The notes below the pieces were generated by a model. That model did not search any database, was not told the origin of the DNA, and saw nothing but the letters and a program-made list of their open reading frames with translations. A program made the translations under genes and the position numbers. Of a DNA stretch of 50,980 bases, positions 25,153 to 33,690 are shown in pieces (within the stretch, counting starts at the first letter, position 1; each line of letters begins with the position of its first letter). This DNA is from Thermoactinomyces daqus (GTDB taxonomy: Bacteria > Bacillota > Bacilli > Thermoactinomycetales > Thermoactinomycetaceae), in NCBI RefSeq assembly GCF_000763315.1, contig NZ_JPST01000009.1, forward strand, positions 1 to 50,980, given 5' to 3'.

Positions 25153-26688
25153 TCAAGATCTGTTTGCCGGGGGATGACCCGATCGCGTCCGTATCTCTTT
25201 CACGTAGGCATCGCTGAAGCCGGCTTGATGGATTTGTTCTGCTTTCGCATCCGCATCGGGCCGTTTGTCATATATGCCGGCGTTTACATAATAAACGATT
25301 TGTCCATTTTCCTTCTTCTGATAGAGTCGGGAGTCGATTCCTTTTTCCTTCAACTGATTAACCCGGTTTTGCGCATCTTCCTGTTTATCAAATTTGCCGG
25401 CGATCACGACATACTTGACCGCAGGAATTTGTTCCTCCGGCGGCGGGGCAGGTGGCGGATCTTGTTCCTGGTCGTTGTCCGGATTTTTGGGTGGCGAGGC
25501 CTCAGGCGGTTTGGGGGCTTGCGGCTCTTTGTCCGAAAAAGGGGGATCCACATCGTCTTGTTTCGGCTGCGGTTTGGTCTCGTTTGGATCATCAATTGTT
25601 TTGTGCTTTGGCTTTTCTTCGGAAAATTTTATTTTTTTATGAGCGGCTTCTGCCACTTTTTGTGTGTCCTCATTATTGATAAACGGAGCGGCGATTACCC
25701 CGAGCTTACGGGGGTTGTTATCGGTGTTTACAAAGTTGAACCCCAAACAGAACAGCAGGATGATGACAAACAGGAGAGAACCGCTCAGCAACACTTTTCT
25801 CTCATTCTTCGCTTTGGCCGGCCGTTGCACCCCTGCACGGTCTGTCGAAGGAATTTCCGGCTGGTATGTGCCATGCAAAGCTTCCCGGAGGGCGTTTTTC
25901 ATTTGGTCGGCTGATTGAAAACGGTGCTGCGGCTTTTTGGACAGCGCTTTATGTATGATGTGGCACAATGGGTCGGGCAACTGTGGATTGGTTGATTTTG
26001 GATCAGGAACAGGCTGCTGTATATGCTTCAATGCAATGGCCACAATTTCATCGGCATCAAACGGAACTTGTCCGGTCACCAGTTCATACAAAACCACGCC
26101 CAACGAATACAAGTCGGACATATAACTTACCTTATGACCGGATGCCTGTTCCGGAGAAAGATAATGGACGGAGCCGAGAACCGTTCCCGTTTTTGTATAG
26201 TGCGTCGTTGCACCGAGCAGGCGGGAGATGCCAAAATCCATGATCTTATAGCGGCCGTCCGGTGTGCTCATGATATTGTGAGGTTTTATGTCACGATGGA
26301 TGATCCCGTGTTTGTGCGCATGAGATAATCCGTCACAGATCTGCATGGCGATTTTCATCGCTTCGGCAGCGGGAAGAGGGCCGCGCATCCGCAGGAGCTC
26401 GTCCAAGGTAAGCCCTTCGACAAATTCCATGACGATGTAATAAGTTTGTGCCTCCTGTCCCACGTCGTAGACATTGACAATATTGGGATGGGACATTTTT
26501 CCGGCCATTTGCGCCTCGCGTAAAAAACGGTTCACAAATCCTTCATCTTTGCTTAATTGGTCATTTAATACTTTAACGGCCACGTGCCGGTTCAAAAGCA
26601 CGTCCTTAGCTTTGTAAACACTTGCCATGCCACCGTCGCCCAGGTGTTGAAGGATTTCATACCTTCCACCCAACTGCTTTCCTTCCAA
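25153..26688 (-). CDS. Membrane Ser/Thr protein kinase with extracellular SPOR domain
   Basis: The 511-aa protein begins with a complete Hanks-type kinase (about 9-270): Gly loop LGDGGMASVY, Lys39, HRDIKPHN with Asp133, DFG at 151-153 and SPEQ at 178-181. A single membrane helix follows (about 299-320), then a Pro/Glu/Lys-rich linker (350-422) and a C-terminal SPOR domain (about 424-499). PrkC-type kinases normally carry PASTA repeats outside; here SPOR, known to bind denuded peptidoglycan glycan, replaces them. It may sense wall remodelling during division or spore formation or germination. The TTG start has AAGGTGAT upstream. Confidence 0.88.
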   Translation of the reverse strand: MEGKQLGGRYEILQHLGDGGMASVYKAKDVLLNRHVAVKVLNDQLSKDEGFVNRFLREAQMAGKMSHPNIVNVYDVGQEAQTYYIVMEFVEGLTLDELLRMRGPLPAAEAMKIAMQICDGLSHAHKHGIIHRDIKPHNIMSTPDGRYKIMDFGISRLLGATTHYTKTGTVLGSVHYLSPEQASGHKVSYMSDLYSLGVVLYELVTGQVPFDADEIVAIALKHIQQPVPDPKSTNPQLPDPLCHIIHKALSKKPQHRFQSADQMKNALREALHGTYQPEIPSTDRAGVQRPAKAKNERKVLLSGSLLFVIILLFCLGFNFVNTDNNPRKLGVIAAPFINNEDTQKVAEAAHKKIKFSEEKPKHKTIDDPNETKPQPKQDDVDPPFSDKEPQAPKPPEASPPKNPDNDQEQDPPPAPPPEEQIPAVKYVVIAGKFDKQEDAQNRVNQLKEKGIDSRLYQKKENGQIVYYVNAGIYDKRPDADAKAEQIHQAGFSDAYVKEIRTRSGHPPANRS

Positions 26689-26992
26689 ATGGCATCACCT
26701 TTTTCTTAAATAGCTTACACCTCTACATTATACATAAACTGTTTGAAAAATATATAATTTTGCGACTCGATTTTCTAAATAGTAAAAAATTTGTCAGCGA
26801 AATTCATTTTGTTAATAAAATTATATAGATTAAGAATGCGACAATTCGCGATACAGGTAATCCTTGGATTCAGGTGGGATCGTATCAGGCATCCGGGTGG
26901 CAGCGTGTTTTAAAAACGAAAACCAGCCGGACAGTCCCGAAGGAAATCGGCTGGTTTTCTGTGGAAATGCATTGCGGGCCGGACGAGGAAAG
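26689..26992. other. AT-rich region upstream of the kinase
   Basis: No gene is seen. A TATAAT box on the minus strand at 26732-26727 is a likely -10 for the kinase; no clear -35 was found. The right part carries the hairpin described at 26912-26960. Confidence 0.45.
26912..26960 (-). terminator. Terminator after lipoprotein acid phosphatase
   Basis: A 12-bp perfect inverted repeat (GAAAACCAGCCG at 26918-26929, CGGCTGGTTTTC at 26948-26959) with an 18-nt loop. On the minus strand it is followed by GTTTTTAAA. It ends the acid phosphatase transcript. Confidence 0.75.
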
Positions 26993-27826
26993 TTAAGGTT
27001 GGAACTCGCTTAAATGATTGCGTCGGAGCTGATCTTTTTCTTCGTCCGATTTACTATAGTCAAAATGATAGATGGCGCCTTCCCAATCGCCATACATCGG
27101 ATTGGGGAAGATGATCAACTTGTCGCCAAACTGGCTTTTCATTTGCTCCACCATCGCGTTTCTTTCGGTCAGCTCCTTTCCTTCAAAACCGCTGAAATCG
27201 CTCAGGTTGTCGCCAAAGAACAACAGGATCTGATGATTTTTGGCAACTTGCTGCCGTCTGTTTTCTTTCCCTTTCTCTTCCGGCTGTTGCAACAGAACGT
27301 GATCAGGCGTCGCTTGCGGGGCGCCGATGAGTTGAAGATTTTTGATCGTCGCCTCTTTCTGCGATTCTTTCCGGTTGGAAATATAGTAAATATCAACGCC
27401 TTTTTTGTCGGCATGGTTGAGAAAATCAATTGCACCCGGCAGTGCTTTTGCTTTGGCACTGGCAACCCATTTGTCCCATTGGTCGGGATATTCTTTATTC
27501 TCTTTTGCCGTATACGCCTGGTAGGGGCTGTTGTCGAATACCGTCTCGTCCAAATCCAGGACGACAGCCGGCTTTTTCTCTGTCCCTTTGTCCAGAGCCT
27601 GATCCAATCTCATCGTTCCGATATTGTAACCCTGGTAATACAGCGCTTTTGCTTCCCCGGAAGTCTGAAACCACAGGTCGGATAACAACTGTTGGCTGCT
27701 GATTGTCGCCGCCGGTTTAGCCTTGGGGGGAGTTGCGGATTGTGCAGGAAGGGAAGAGTTGCAGGCGGTCAGACCAAGTGCCAGAAAGGCGGCCATCGCG
27801 GTAATGAGCTGTTTCATGCTGATCAT
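26993..27826 (-). CDS. Lipoprotein e(P4)-type class C acid phosphatase
   Basis: The 277-aa protein is a HAD-superfamily class C acid phosphatase. The signal peptide ends in the lipobox LTAC with Cys22, so it is a lipoprotein on the outer face of the membrane. The catalytic DLDET (Asp91, Asp93) and the late FGDNLSDF motif are visible. Such enzymes remove phosphate from nucleotides and other small esters, as in 5'-nucleotidase e(P4) used for nucleotide salvage. The ATG at 27826 has GGAGG 5 nt upstream, 60 codons inside the longest frame. Single-gene unit. Confidence 0.87.
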   Translation of the reverse strand: MISMKQLITAMAAFLALGLTACNSSLPAQSATPPKAKPAATISSQQLLSDLWFQTSGEAKALYYQGYNIGTMRLDQALDKGTEKKPAVVLDLDETVFDNSPYQAYTAKENKEYPDQWDKWVASAKAKALPGAIDFLNHADKKGVDIYYISNRKESQKEATIKNLQLIGAPQATPDHVLLQQPEEKGKENRRQQVAKNHQILLFFGDNLSDFSGFEGKELTERNAMVEQMKSQFGDKLIIFPNPMYGDWEGAIYHFDYSKSDEEKDQLRRNHLSEFQP

Positions 27827-28085
27827 GTTGACCTCCTTCACAAGTTGGGCGTCTTTTTTATATATTGAATTTCTTCTCTTTATTATAGGATACTTGTGAA
27901 TATTAGCATAAGATGATAGGAGACACCAAGAGAGATTTCTGGATCTCTGCCCCGGCCGCGAATTACAAGCAAGAAGGGGAACCCCTGGACAAAAGAGGAT
28001 TTTCAAGGATGGAGCGCACTTTTTGAGTGGCGGGAAAATAAAATGATGTTAGCTTATGAGATAGAAAGGAAAGGGACGAAGATGA

Positions 28086-29117
28086 ATGCGCCTTTTCTAT
28101 ATTTCTTCGGGATGTGGGTTTTCATTCCAGAATCATTTGTCCGATGAGGATCAAAACATCATTCAAGCTTTTCGCCAGATGGAAAAAAGCCTCCCCAATT
28201 TCCGTTTCTCTTCCTTTTTGCTGCGTCGTGAGCATCCTTCATTGCTTTTTTCACGGATTCGCAATTTCCGGCCTGATGTGATTTTATCCTTCCGGGGAGC
28301 GAATCTGCCTGCGTCAGTAGTCACCCGGTTGCGCTCATACCGCATTCCGATCGGAGTCTGGGTGGTGGATGATCCCTACCGGTTAAAGACACATGAACAG
28401 TTGGTAAAGCCTTATCATTTTGTGGTGACTCAGGACAGCAACAGCGTCCGGTTTTATCGAAACAGAGGGAAACCGGCAGTTCACCTCCCGCTGGCCGTAA
28501 ATCCGGACAAATATTGCCCGCAGGAAGTCCCGGAAAAATATCGGTCCGACATCTGTTTTGTCGGCAGCGCTTTCCCTGTCCGCATCCACTTTTTCGATAC
28601 ATTGACACCGCTGTTGCTGCGGCACAAAACGGTGATCATCGGACAGTGGTGGGAGAAATTGAAAAACTACGACAAACTGAAAGCCTGTATCCATAACCGG
28701 CCGATTCCCCCTTCGGAAGTCGTCAAATATTACAATGGTGCAAAAATTGTACTTAATATACATCGCACATCCAATGACCGTCAGGATAATCCGTTAAACA
28801 TCCCGGCGCACACTCCCAACAACCGCACGTTTGAAATCGCGGCCTGCCGGGCCTTCCAACTGGCCACATGGCGCGAGGACATGCAGAAGTTATACGATCC
28901 CCAAACGGAAATGGCTACATTCCGCGGATTAAATGATTTACGGAAAAAAATCCGCTATTACCTGCACCATGATGAAGAGAGAGAGGAGATGGCGGCCAAC
29001 GCATACCGCCGTACACTGAAGGATCACACCTATGTGATGCGGTTGAAATTCCTGCTCCATCTGTTGCGAAACCATCCGCAATTAAAAGGGATCCGTTCGA
29101 AGCCGGCGCGTCTGTGA
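28086..29117 (+). CDS. CgeB/YkvP-like spore glycosyltransferase (copy 2)
   Basis: The 343-aa protein is a paralogue of the 20589 gene. Shared marks are the VWVVDDPYRL motif, SDICFVGSAF, YYNGAKIVLNIHR and PNNRTFEIAACRAFQLA. The C-terminal helices (EEMAANAYRRTLKDHTY) resemble GT-B tail helices. CgeB-type proteins help glycosylate the spore surface in Bacillus, so this copy probably acts on the same or a related glycan although it is 6.5 kb away and separated by two minus-strand genes. AAAGGAAAGGGACG precedes the ATG. Confidence 0.78.
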   Translation: MRLFYISSGCGFSFQNHLSDEDQNIIQAFRQMEKSLPNFRFSSFLLRREHPSLLFSRIRNFRPDVILSFRGANLPASVVTRLRSYRIPIGVWVVDDPYRLKTHEQLVKPYHFVVTQDSNSVRFYRNRGKPAVHLPLAVNPDKYCPQEVPEKYRSDICFVGSAFPVRIHFFDTLTPLLLRHKTVIIGQWWEKLKNYDKLKACIHNRPIPPSEVVKYYNGAKIVLNIHRTSNDRQDNPLNIPAHTPNNRTFEIAACRAFQLATWREDMQKLYDPQTEMATFRGLNDLRKKIRYYLHHDEEREEMAANAYRRTLKDHTYVMRLKFLLHLLRNHPQLKGIRSKPARL

Positions 29118-29270
29118 AATCGGCTTGAACATAAGTTGTGATTGCAGCCGGAAGCCGTTTGTGGCGGGCAGATCAAATAATAAGGATGAGAATGGGACCG
29201 GCACTGTGTTAATATGGGAAACGAGGCAATCGTGGCACCTTGATCCAGGTAAAAGAAGGAGGAGAAAACA

Positions 29271-30059
29271 TTGCACCAATATTTGGGGCACATCGGTTCC
29301 TTTCCGATCCGTTCCTACAGCATCCTGTTTTTGCTGGCGATTTTGCTCGGCCTCGGCGTGACGGTGACCCTGGCCAAACTGCAAAAAAAGGATCATCTAA
29401 TCGAGCCATTGCTTGATATGATTGTTCCGGTTCTGTTCGGCGCGATCATCGGGTCGCGATTTTGGCATGTTTTCCTGTTTGACTGGGGCTATTATAAAAA
29501 TAATTTATGGGAGATTCCGGCCATCTGGCATGGAGGCTTGTCGATTCAGGGCGGTGTTGTCGGGGCGCTTCTGGTCGGCCTCTGGTATGTGCGCAAGCAT
29601 CAGCTTTCTTTCTGGGAATTGGCTGATTTGTGCGCTCCGGGGCTCATTCTGGGCCAGAGCATCGGCCGGGACGCCAACCTGATGAATGGAGATGCCTTTG
29701 GCGACCCGACCGGGGGAGACTTCGGGCTGGTTTATCCCGAGGGGACCGTGGCCCGGGCTACTTACGGGGATCAGCCGCTATGGCCGGCCGAAGTGTGGGA
29801 AGGGCAGATGGATGTGATCATCTTCGCCCTGCTTCTCATCCTCATGCAGAAGAAGATGCCCAAAGGTTATCTTTTCCTCCTATACAGCATCTTGTACAAT
29901 GCCGGCCGTTTTTGTCTGGAAATGCTGCGGGGGGATTCGCCGCGCTATCTTTTTCACTGGACAGCGGCGCAATGGACGGCGGCCATCGTCATTCTCATTT
30001 CCATTCTGGCGGGAATTTACCTCGCTTTGGCCAGCCGCAGGAAAGCGGAAAACAATTAA
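29271..30059 (+). CDS. lgt: Prolipoprotein diacylglyceryl transferase (Lgt) homologue
   Basis: The 262-aa protein has about seven membrane helices and the Lgt signature region GRDANLMNGDAFG (133-145), with Arg133 and Asn136 kept. The canonical His of the GGxxxHGG motif is Gln93 here (GGLSIQGG), and the usual G-N-F of the signature reads A-N-L. Lgt transfers diacylglycerol from phosphatidylglycerol to the lipobox Cys of prelipoproteins. The TTG start follows AGGAGGAG. A second, standard lgt may exist elsewhere; if so, this is a paralogue with changed activity. Confidence 0.82.
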   Translation: MHQYLGHIGSFPIRSYSILFLLAILLGLGVTVTLAKLQKKDHLIEPLLDMIVPVLFGAIIGSRFWHVFLFDWGYYKNNLWEIPAIWHGGLSIQGGVVGALLVGLWYVRKHQLSFWELADLCAPGLILGQSIGRDANLMNGDAFGDPTGGDFGLVYPEGTVARATYGDQPLWPAEVWEGQMDVIIFALLLILMQKKMPKGYLFLLYSILYNAGRFCLEMLRGDSPRYLFHWTAAQWTAAIVILISILAGIYLALASRRKAENN

Positions 30060-30069
30060 TCGCGATAAA

Positions 30070-30107
30070 AAGGCGAAACGCAGGTGCACCCCTGTGTTTC
30101 GCTTTTT
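30070..30107. terminator. Terminator between lgt and LOG gene
   Basis: A 7-bp stem (GCGAAAC at 30073-30079, GTTTCGC at 30096-30102) is followed by five T on the plus strand. On the minus strand the hairpin is followed by CTTTTTAT, so it can serve both convergent genes. Confidence 0.75.
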
Positions 30108-30117
30108 GTTTTTTATC

Positions 30118-31371
30118 CTAATAACTGCGCAAGGTCAGCTGATTCCGCCGGTAAAGCTCTTCGACAAATGCCCGCGTTTTGGCAAAGGCTTCTTCGGGCG
30201 TATCGACGACTTCGGCGATATAAGCTTCATCCGGCAACCGGTCATCCACACCGGGGATTTTGATTCGGTCACCATAGCTGTTTATTGTGCCGAACTCCCG
30301 CATGTGGTCGACTAAACGGAAGAGCGGTTCCCAATATTCCCGGTGGACAAAAATCACTTTTGTCCGGTGTCTTCTCAGATGTTTGGTGGAGATTTTGGAC
30401 AAGGTTTCAAACACTTCCCAAGCAGTGCCGTAGCCGCCTGGCCAGAACAGGATCACGTGGGAGTAATTGATCAGGACCCCTTCGCGGATGGAGAAATTGT
30501 TCATTCTGAGCCGTTGATTGGAGTAAATGGAATAACTGTCGCGCAGGTTGAAAAAATTGTCATAGCCAAACTGACAGTCAATCCCGATGACATGCGCGTT
30601 CTGGCTTCTCGCTCCCTCTGCGACAGCCTGCATGATGCCGGGGCCTCCTCCCGTACAGACAGGCACATAGCAACCACCTAACGCTTTCTCTTGTTCCGTC
30701 GCCGCATACCTGCCCCACAATTCGCCGAACTTTTTGGCCGAATACCAATAGGAGGCGCTTTTTTCCTTGATCTTCCGATGCCGGTCCATTCTGACTTGCA
30801 GCCGGCCCAGTTTGTCTTGCAGAAGTTGCCGGCTGAATTCGTCCTGCTCATTTTCCAGCGCCGATTTCCAGTTGTTCCCGTGCTGGCCCAGGATCTCCAG
30901 ACTGGTGTCGATTTTTTCGTGAGATGAAATGCTGGCCGATCCCATGACAGTCACAACCCCGTACTTGGCCTCGTAATCAAACAACAGCCCGGCGGCATAG
31001 ATATCCGCCACGCTGTCTTCATTGCTCAGGGCACGGTCATTGGGCACATAGGAGACTTTGCTGCCGGCGACAGAGAAAGAAGCGATGCACGGGGCCGCGG
31101 AATAATCTTTCCATCTGAGAATAAATCCGTCTTCATCGATATTGTAAGCATCAACCTGACCGTTTTGGCTGATGTTGCTGAGAGATAGGCTGTAGCTGTT
31201 TGTTTTCAGCGGGTCGGCCAAATTTTTTGCAAATTTGATTCGTTCTTCAAATCTGATTTTGGCGTGAGGCCCCGAAGTTTTTTCGATCCACCATCCCGTT
31301 CCGGAGCTGATCCATGTTCCTGTGGCCGGTTCAAAAAAGACGGTGCCGTGAAGTTCGATCTCATTTTTCAC
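30118..31371 (-). CDS. LOG-family protein with long N-terminal extension
   Basis: The 417-aa protein carries a LOG (lysine decarboxylase-like, TIGR00730) Rossmann domain from about residue 138, with GGGPGIM at 241-247 and the diagnostic PGGYGT at 311-316 followed by Glu. LOG enzymes cleave cytokinin or other nucleotide 5'-monophosphates. It is about twice the normal 190 aa: residues 1-125 form a beta-rich extension, and a charged helical insert (about 150-205) interrupts the first part of the domain. Both additions are unrecognised. The gene is alone, facing lgt. Confidence 0.75.
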   Translation of the reverse strand: MKNEIELHGTVFFEPATGTWISSGTGWWIEKTSGPHAKIRFEERIKFAKNLADPLKTNSYSLSLSNISQNGQVDAYNIDEDGFILRWKDYSAAPCIASFSVAGSKVSYVPNDRALSNEDSVADIYAAGLLFDYEAKYGVVTVMGSASISSHEKIDTSLEILGQHGNNWKSALENEQDEFSRQLLQDKLGRLQVRMDRHRKIKEKSASYWYSAKKFGELWGRYAATEQEKALGGCYVPVCTGGGPGIMQAVAEGARSQNAHVIGIDCQFGYDNFFNLRDSYSIYSNQRLRMNNFSIREGVLINYSHVILFWPGGYGTAWEVFETLSKISTKHLRRHRTKVIFVHREYWEPLFRLVDHMREFGTINSYGDRIKIPGVDDRLPDEAYIAEVVDTPEEAFAKTRAFVEELYRRNQLTLRSY

Positions 31372-31544
31372 AGGAAAAACACCCTCACTTTAGCCGATTT
31401 TGATTTTTTCAAGGGGTGAGAAATTACGTGACAGCTGAACCTTAAGTTTTCCGTTGTACTATGATGGCCGAAGTGAGAAAAAATATACCGGCACCGGTGC
31501 ATCTTTGACGGAAGCCGCTCACAGGTCATCTCTTCTTCAACGGA

Positions 31545-32573
31545 TTAACCGGCAACAATGTTTAACCGTTCTTTTCCTCCGTAAACATTCCACCAGGCGA
31601 CGGCATTTTTTTGCAACACGTCATTCAGCTTCTGCACTCTTTTTACTCCCACGTTTAACAGCCATTCCCGCAGGGCTGCTTCCCCATGGCGGGCGTAGAC
31701 GGGAATGCCGTCTTGCCAGGAGGCGCGGCCGCAGAGAACACCGGAGAAGGGAATCTGTGCTTCACCGGCGAACTCAAGGGTTTCGATAAAAACTTCATCC
31801 GTCACCCCGCCGCTTAAAAAGATAAAAGGCACTTCGGCGGCTGCGGCGGCTTCCTGCATCAGTGTTTTCGCTTCTTCCAGAGTGTATGCGACGGGATGGC
31901 CTTCGTTCGCTTTCAGTCCTTTCACATAGTGGACATTTACGGGCACTTCCACTTTCAAGACATCGATATGGTATGCCGGCCGTGAAAATTCCTTCATCAT
32001 TTTCCTTACATTGTGCGGGCGGACTTTGGCAAATTCGATGCCCTTGCTGTCGGGAATGTGCCGGGAGTAACATAACGGTTCCAAAAAGAACGGAAGATTT
32101 AACGCTTTGCACTCCAGGCCCACCCGTTCAATCAGCGCCTGCTTGACGGTGTTGATTTCTTCCCGGTCATCGGGATCATAGTAAACGAGCAGTTTTACCG
32201 CCTGTGCTCCTCTCTGTTTTAAGCGCAGAACCGACCACTCGGGGAGCAGATCGGGCATGCGGTTTTCGTCTTCTGCGCTGTACCCGGTTTGCTCGTAAGC
32301 CATGATCAGTCCTGCATTGTCAGCGCGCTGTTTCGCGGCCGGCCATCCGTATTCGGGATCGAGCAGGATGCTGCTCGCATGGGGAGAAAGGATTTCCGAG
32401 ACCAAGGTTTTAAAGGCAATGAGCTGTTTTTCCGTTACCTCGTTTTGACTGTACTGAGCCAGTGCCTTTTTCAGTGATCCGCGTTGATCCATCGCCGTAG
32501 CCGTAATAATTCCCCGTTCATTGGCCAGTGAGCAGAGCAAGGAAAACTTTTCTTCGGTCATCAGGCGACCCAT
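31545..32573 (-). CDS. lacD: Tagatose 1,6-diphosphate aldolase
   Basis: The 342-aa class I aldolase matches LacD in length. Marks are ATAMDQRGSL near the N-terminus, ILLDPEYGW, and the Schiff-base lysine in DVLKVEVP, with FLSGGV and LCGRASW late in the barrel. It splits tagatose 1,6-bisphosphate (and often fructose 1,6-bisphosphate) to dihydroxyacetone phosphate and glyceraldehyde 3-phosphate. GGGAGGGAACGCG precedes the ATG. It is divergent from a PfkB kinase of the same pathway. No lac/gat PTS genes are in the window. Confidence 0.88.
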   Translation of the reverse strand: MGRLMTEEKFSLLCSLANERGIITATAMDQRGSLKKALAQYSQNEVTEKQLIAFKTLVSEILSPHASSILLDPEYGWPAAKQRADNAGLIMAYEQTGYSAEDENRMPDLLPEWSVLRLKQRGAQAVKLLVYYDPDDREEINTVKQALIERVGLECKALNLPFFLEPLCYSRHIPDSKGIEFAKVRPHNVRKMMKEFSRPAYHIDVLKVEVPVNVHYVKGLKANEGHPVAYTLEEAKTLMQEAAAAAEVPFIFLSGGVTDEVFIETLEFAGEAQIPFSGVLCGRASWQDGIPVYARHGEAALREWLLNVGVKRVQKLNDVLQKNAVAWWNVYGGKERLNIVAG

Positions 32574-32600
32574 CGCGTTCCCTCCCGATCGGGCTATTAT

Positions 32601-32634
32601 TCAATAAATTAAGAATTGATCGTTAATTATCAAT
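32601..32634. promoter_or_regulatory. AT-rich dyad region between lacD and the kinase
   Basis: The 126-bp divergent region holds overlapping inverted repeats: TCAAT-N9-ATTGA from 32601 and ATTGAT-N8-ATCAAT at 32615-32634. They lie in a very AT-rich stretch suited to back-to-back promoters. They may bind a regulator of both genes, but none is identified. Confidence 0.35.
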
Positions 32635-32699
32635 ATATTATTAATGTAATATACAGAGGAAAATTTTGCAAAGATATCCATCCTTGCGAGGTGAATGCA

Positions 32700-33635
32700 T
32701 TGATTCGCATCGTCTGTCCAAATCCCGCTCTCGATCGGACGATTCTGTTGCCGGAATTGTGCTATGATGAGGTAAACCGGGCCACCGATTTCCGTGTTGT
32801 TCCCGGAGGAAAAGGGTTAAATGTGGCCCGTGCCTGCCGCCATTTTCAGATGGCTGTGGCGATCTACGGATTTGTTGGGGGAATGGCGGGAGAGCTGGTG
32901 CAGGAAGGTTGCCGGATGCCGGGAATTTTCAACCGTTTGACCAAAATCAAAGGGGAAACGAGAATTTGCAGCATCTTCGTAGAACAGAAAAACGGCCGGG
33001 TTACCGTCGTCAATGAACCCGGGCCGGAAGTGAGCGGGGAGGAACAAAGCGACTTGAAACAGAAGCTTTATTCCGACATCCGCGAAGGTGACATCGTGAT
33101 CTTTTCCGGAAGCCTTCCCGGCGGTGTTTCCAGTTCCTTTTATGCCGAACTGGCCAGACAATTGACGGAAAAATCCGTAAAAATTATTGTGGATACGAGC
33201 GGAAAGGCGCTTCAAGAGGCGATGCGGGTAAATCCGTGGTTCGTCAAGCCCAATTTGGAAGAGTTTCAAGAACTGACGGGAGTGGCTGAAAATGCGGATC
33301 TCCGGACGATATTGCAGGAAATGAAAAACTGGATAAATCAAGGCGTGAAACACATGGTAGTGACATTGGGAAAAGAAGGTCTGCTCTACGCCGGTCAAAC
33401 GGAGTGCTTTTTCCTGAAATCCCCGCGGGTCGCGGCCGTTAACCCCATTGCCTGCGGCGATACGTTGTTGGGCGGATTTGTTTCGCGGTATGTGCAAACA
33501 AAGAGAATCAGGCCTTCTTTGCAACTGGGGGTTGCTTGTGCCGCGGCCAACGCCATGAATCCGTACCCGGGGATTCCGGACGATGCGGATCTGAATGCTC
33601 TCACCGGACTTGTCGAAGCGGAGGAGATGGATTGA
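32700..33635 (+). CDS. lacC: Tagatose-6-phosphate kinase / 1-phosphofructokinase family
   Basis: The 311-aa PfkB sugar kinase opens with IRIVCPNPALDRTI and PGGKGLNVARA, and has the catalytic-loop region NPIACGDTLLGGF where the family usually reads GAGDS. The variation keeps the base Asp. LacC/FruK enzymes phosphorylate tagatose 6-phosphate or fructose 1-phosphate, and the adjacent lacD favours tagatose 6-phosphate. The start is TTG 32700 with GAGGTG 6 nt upstream; a GTG three codons earlier is possible. Divergent from lacD. Confidence 0.82.
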   Translation: MIRIVCPNPALDRTILLPELCYDEVNRATDFRVVPGGKGLNVARACRHFQMAVAIYGFVGGMAGELVQEGCRMPGIFNRLTKIKGETRICSIFVEQKNGRVTVVNEPGPEVSGEEQSDLKQKLYSDIREGDIVIFSGSLPGGVSSSFYAELARQLTEKSVKIIVDTSGKALQEAMRVNPWFVKPNLEEFQELTGVAENADLRTILQEMKNWINQGVKHMVVTLGKEGLLYAGQTECFFLKSPRVAAVNPIACGDTLLGGFVSRYVQTKRIRPSLQLGVACAAANAMNPYPGIPDDADLNALTGLVEAEEMD

Positions 33636-33641
33636 TTGGCA

Positions 33642-33683
33642 TAAAAACAAAAACCCCCGTCTCCCCGGAAGGACGGAGGTTTG
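33642..33683 (-). terminator. Terminator of the EamA transporter gene
   Basis: On the minus strand AAACCTCCGTC and GACGGGGGTTT form an imperfect 11-bp stem with a 10-nt loop, followed by TTTGTTTTTA. It lies in the gap between the convergent kinase and transporter genes. Confidence 0.75.
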
Positions 33684-33690
33684 CCAGAAG

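Noticed and set aside
25096-25914. Plus-strand open frame opposite the kinase tail
   Set aside because: It mirrors the biased codons of the Pro/Glu/Lys-rich linker and SPOR domain, and its translation is low-complexity Phe/Arg-rich sequence.
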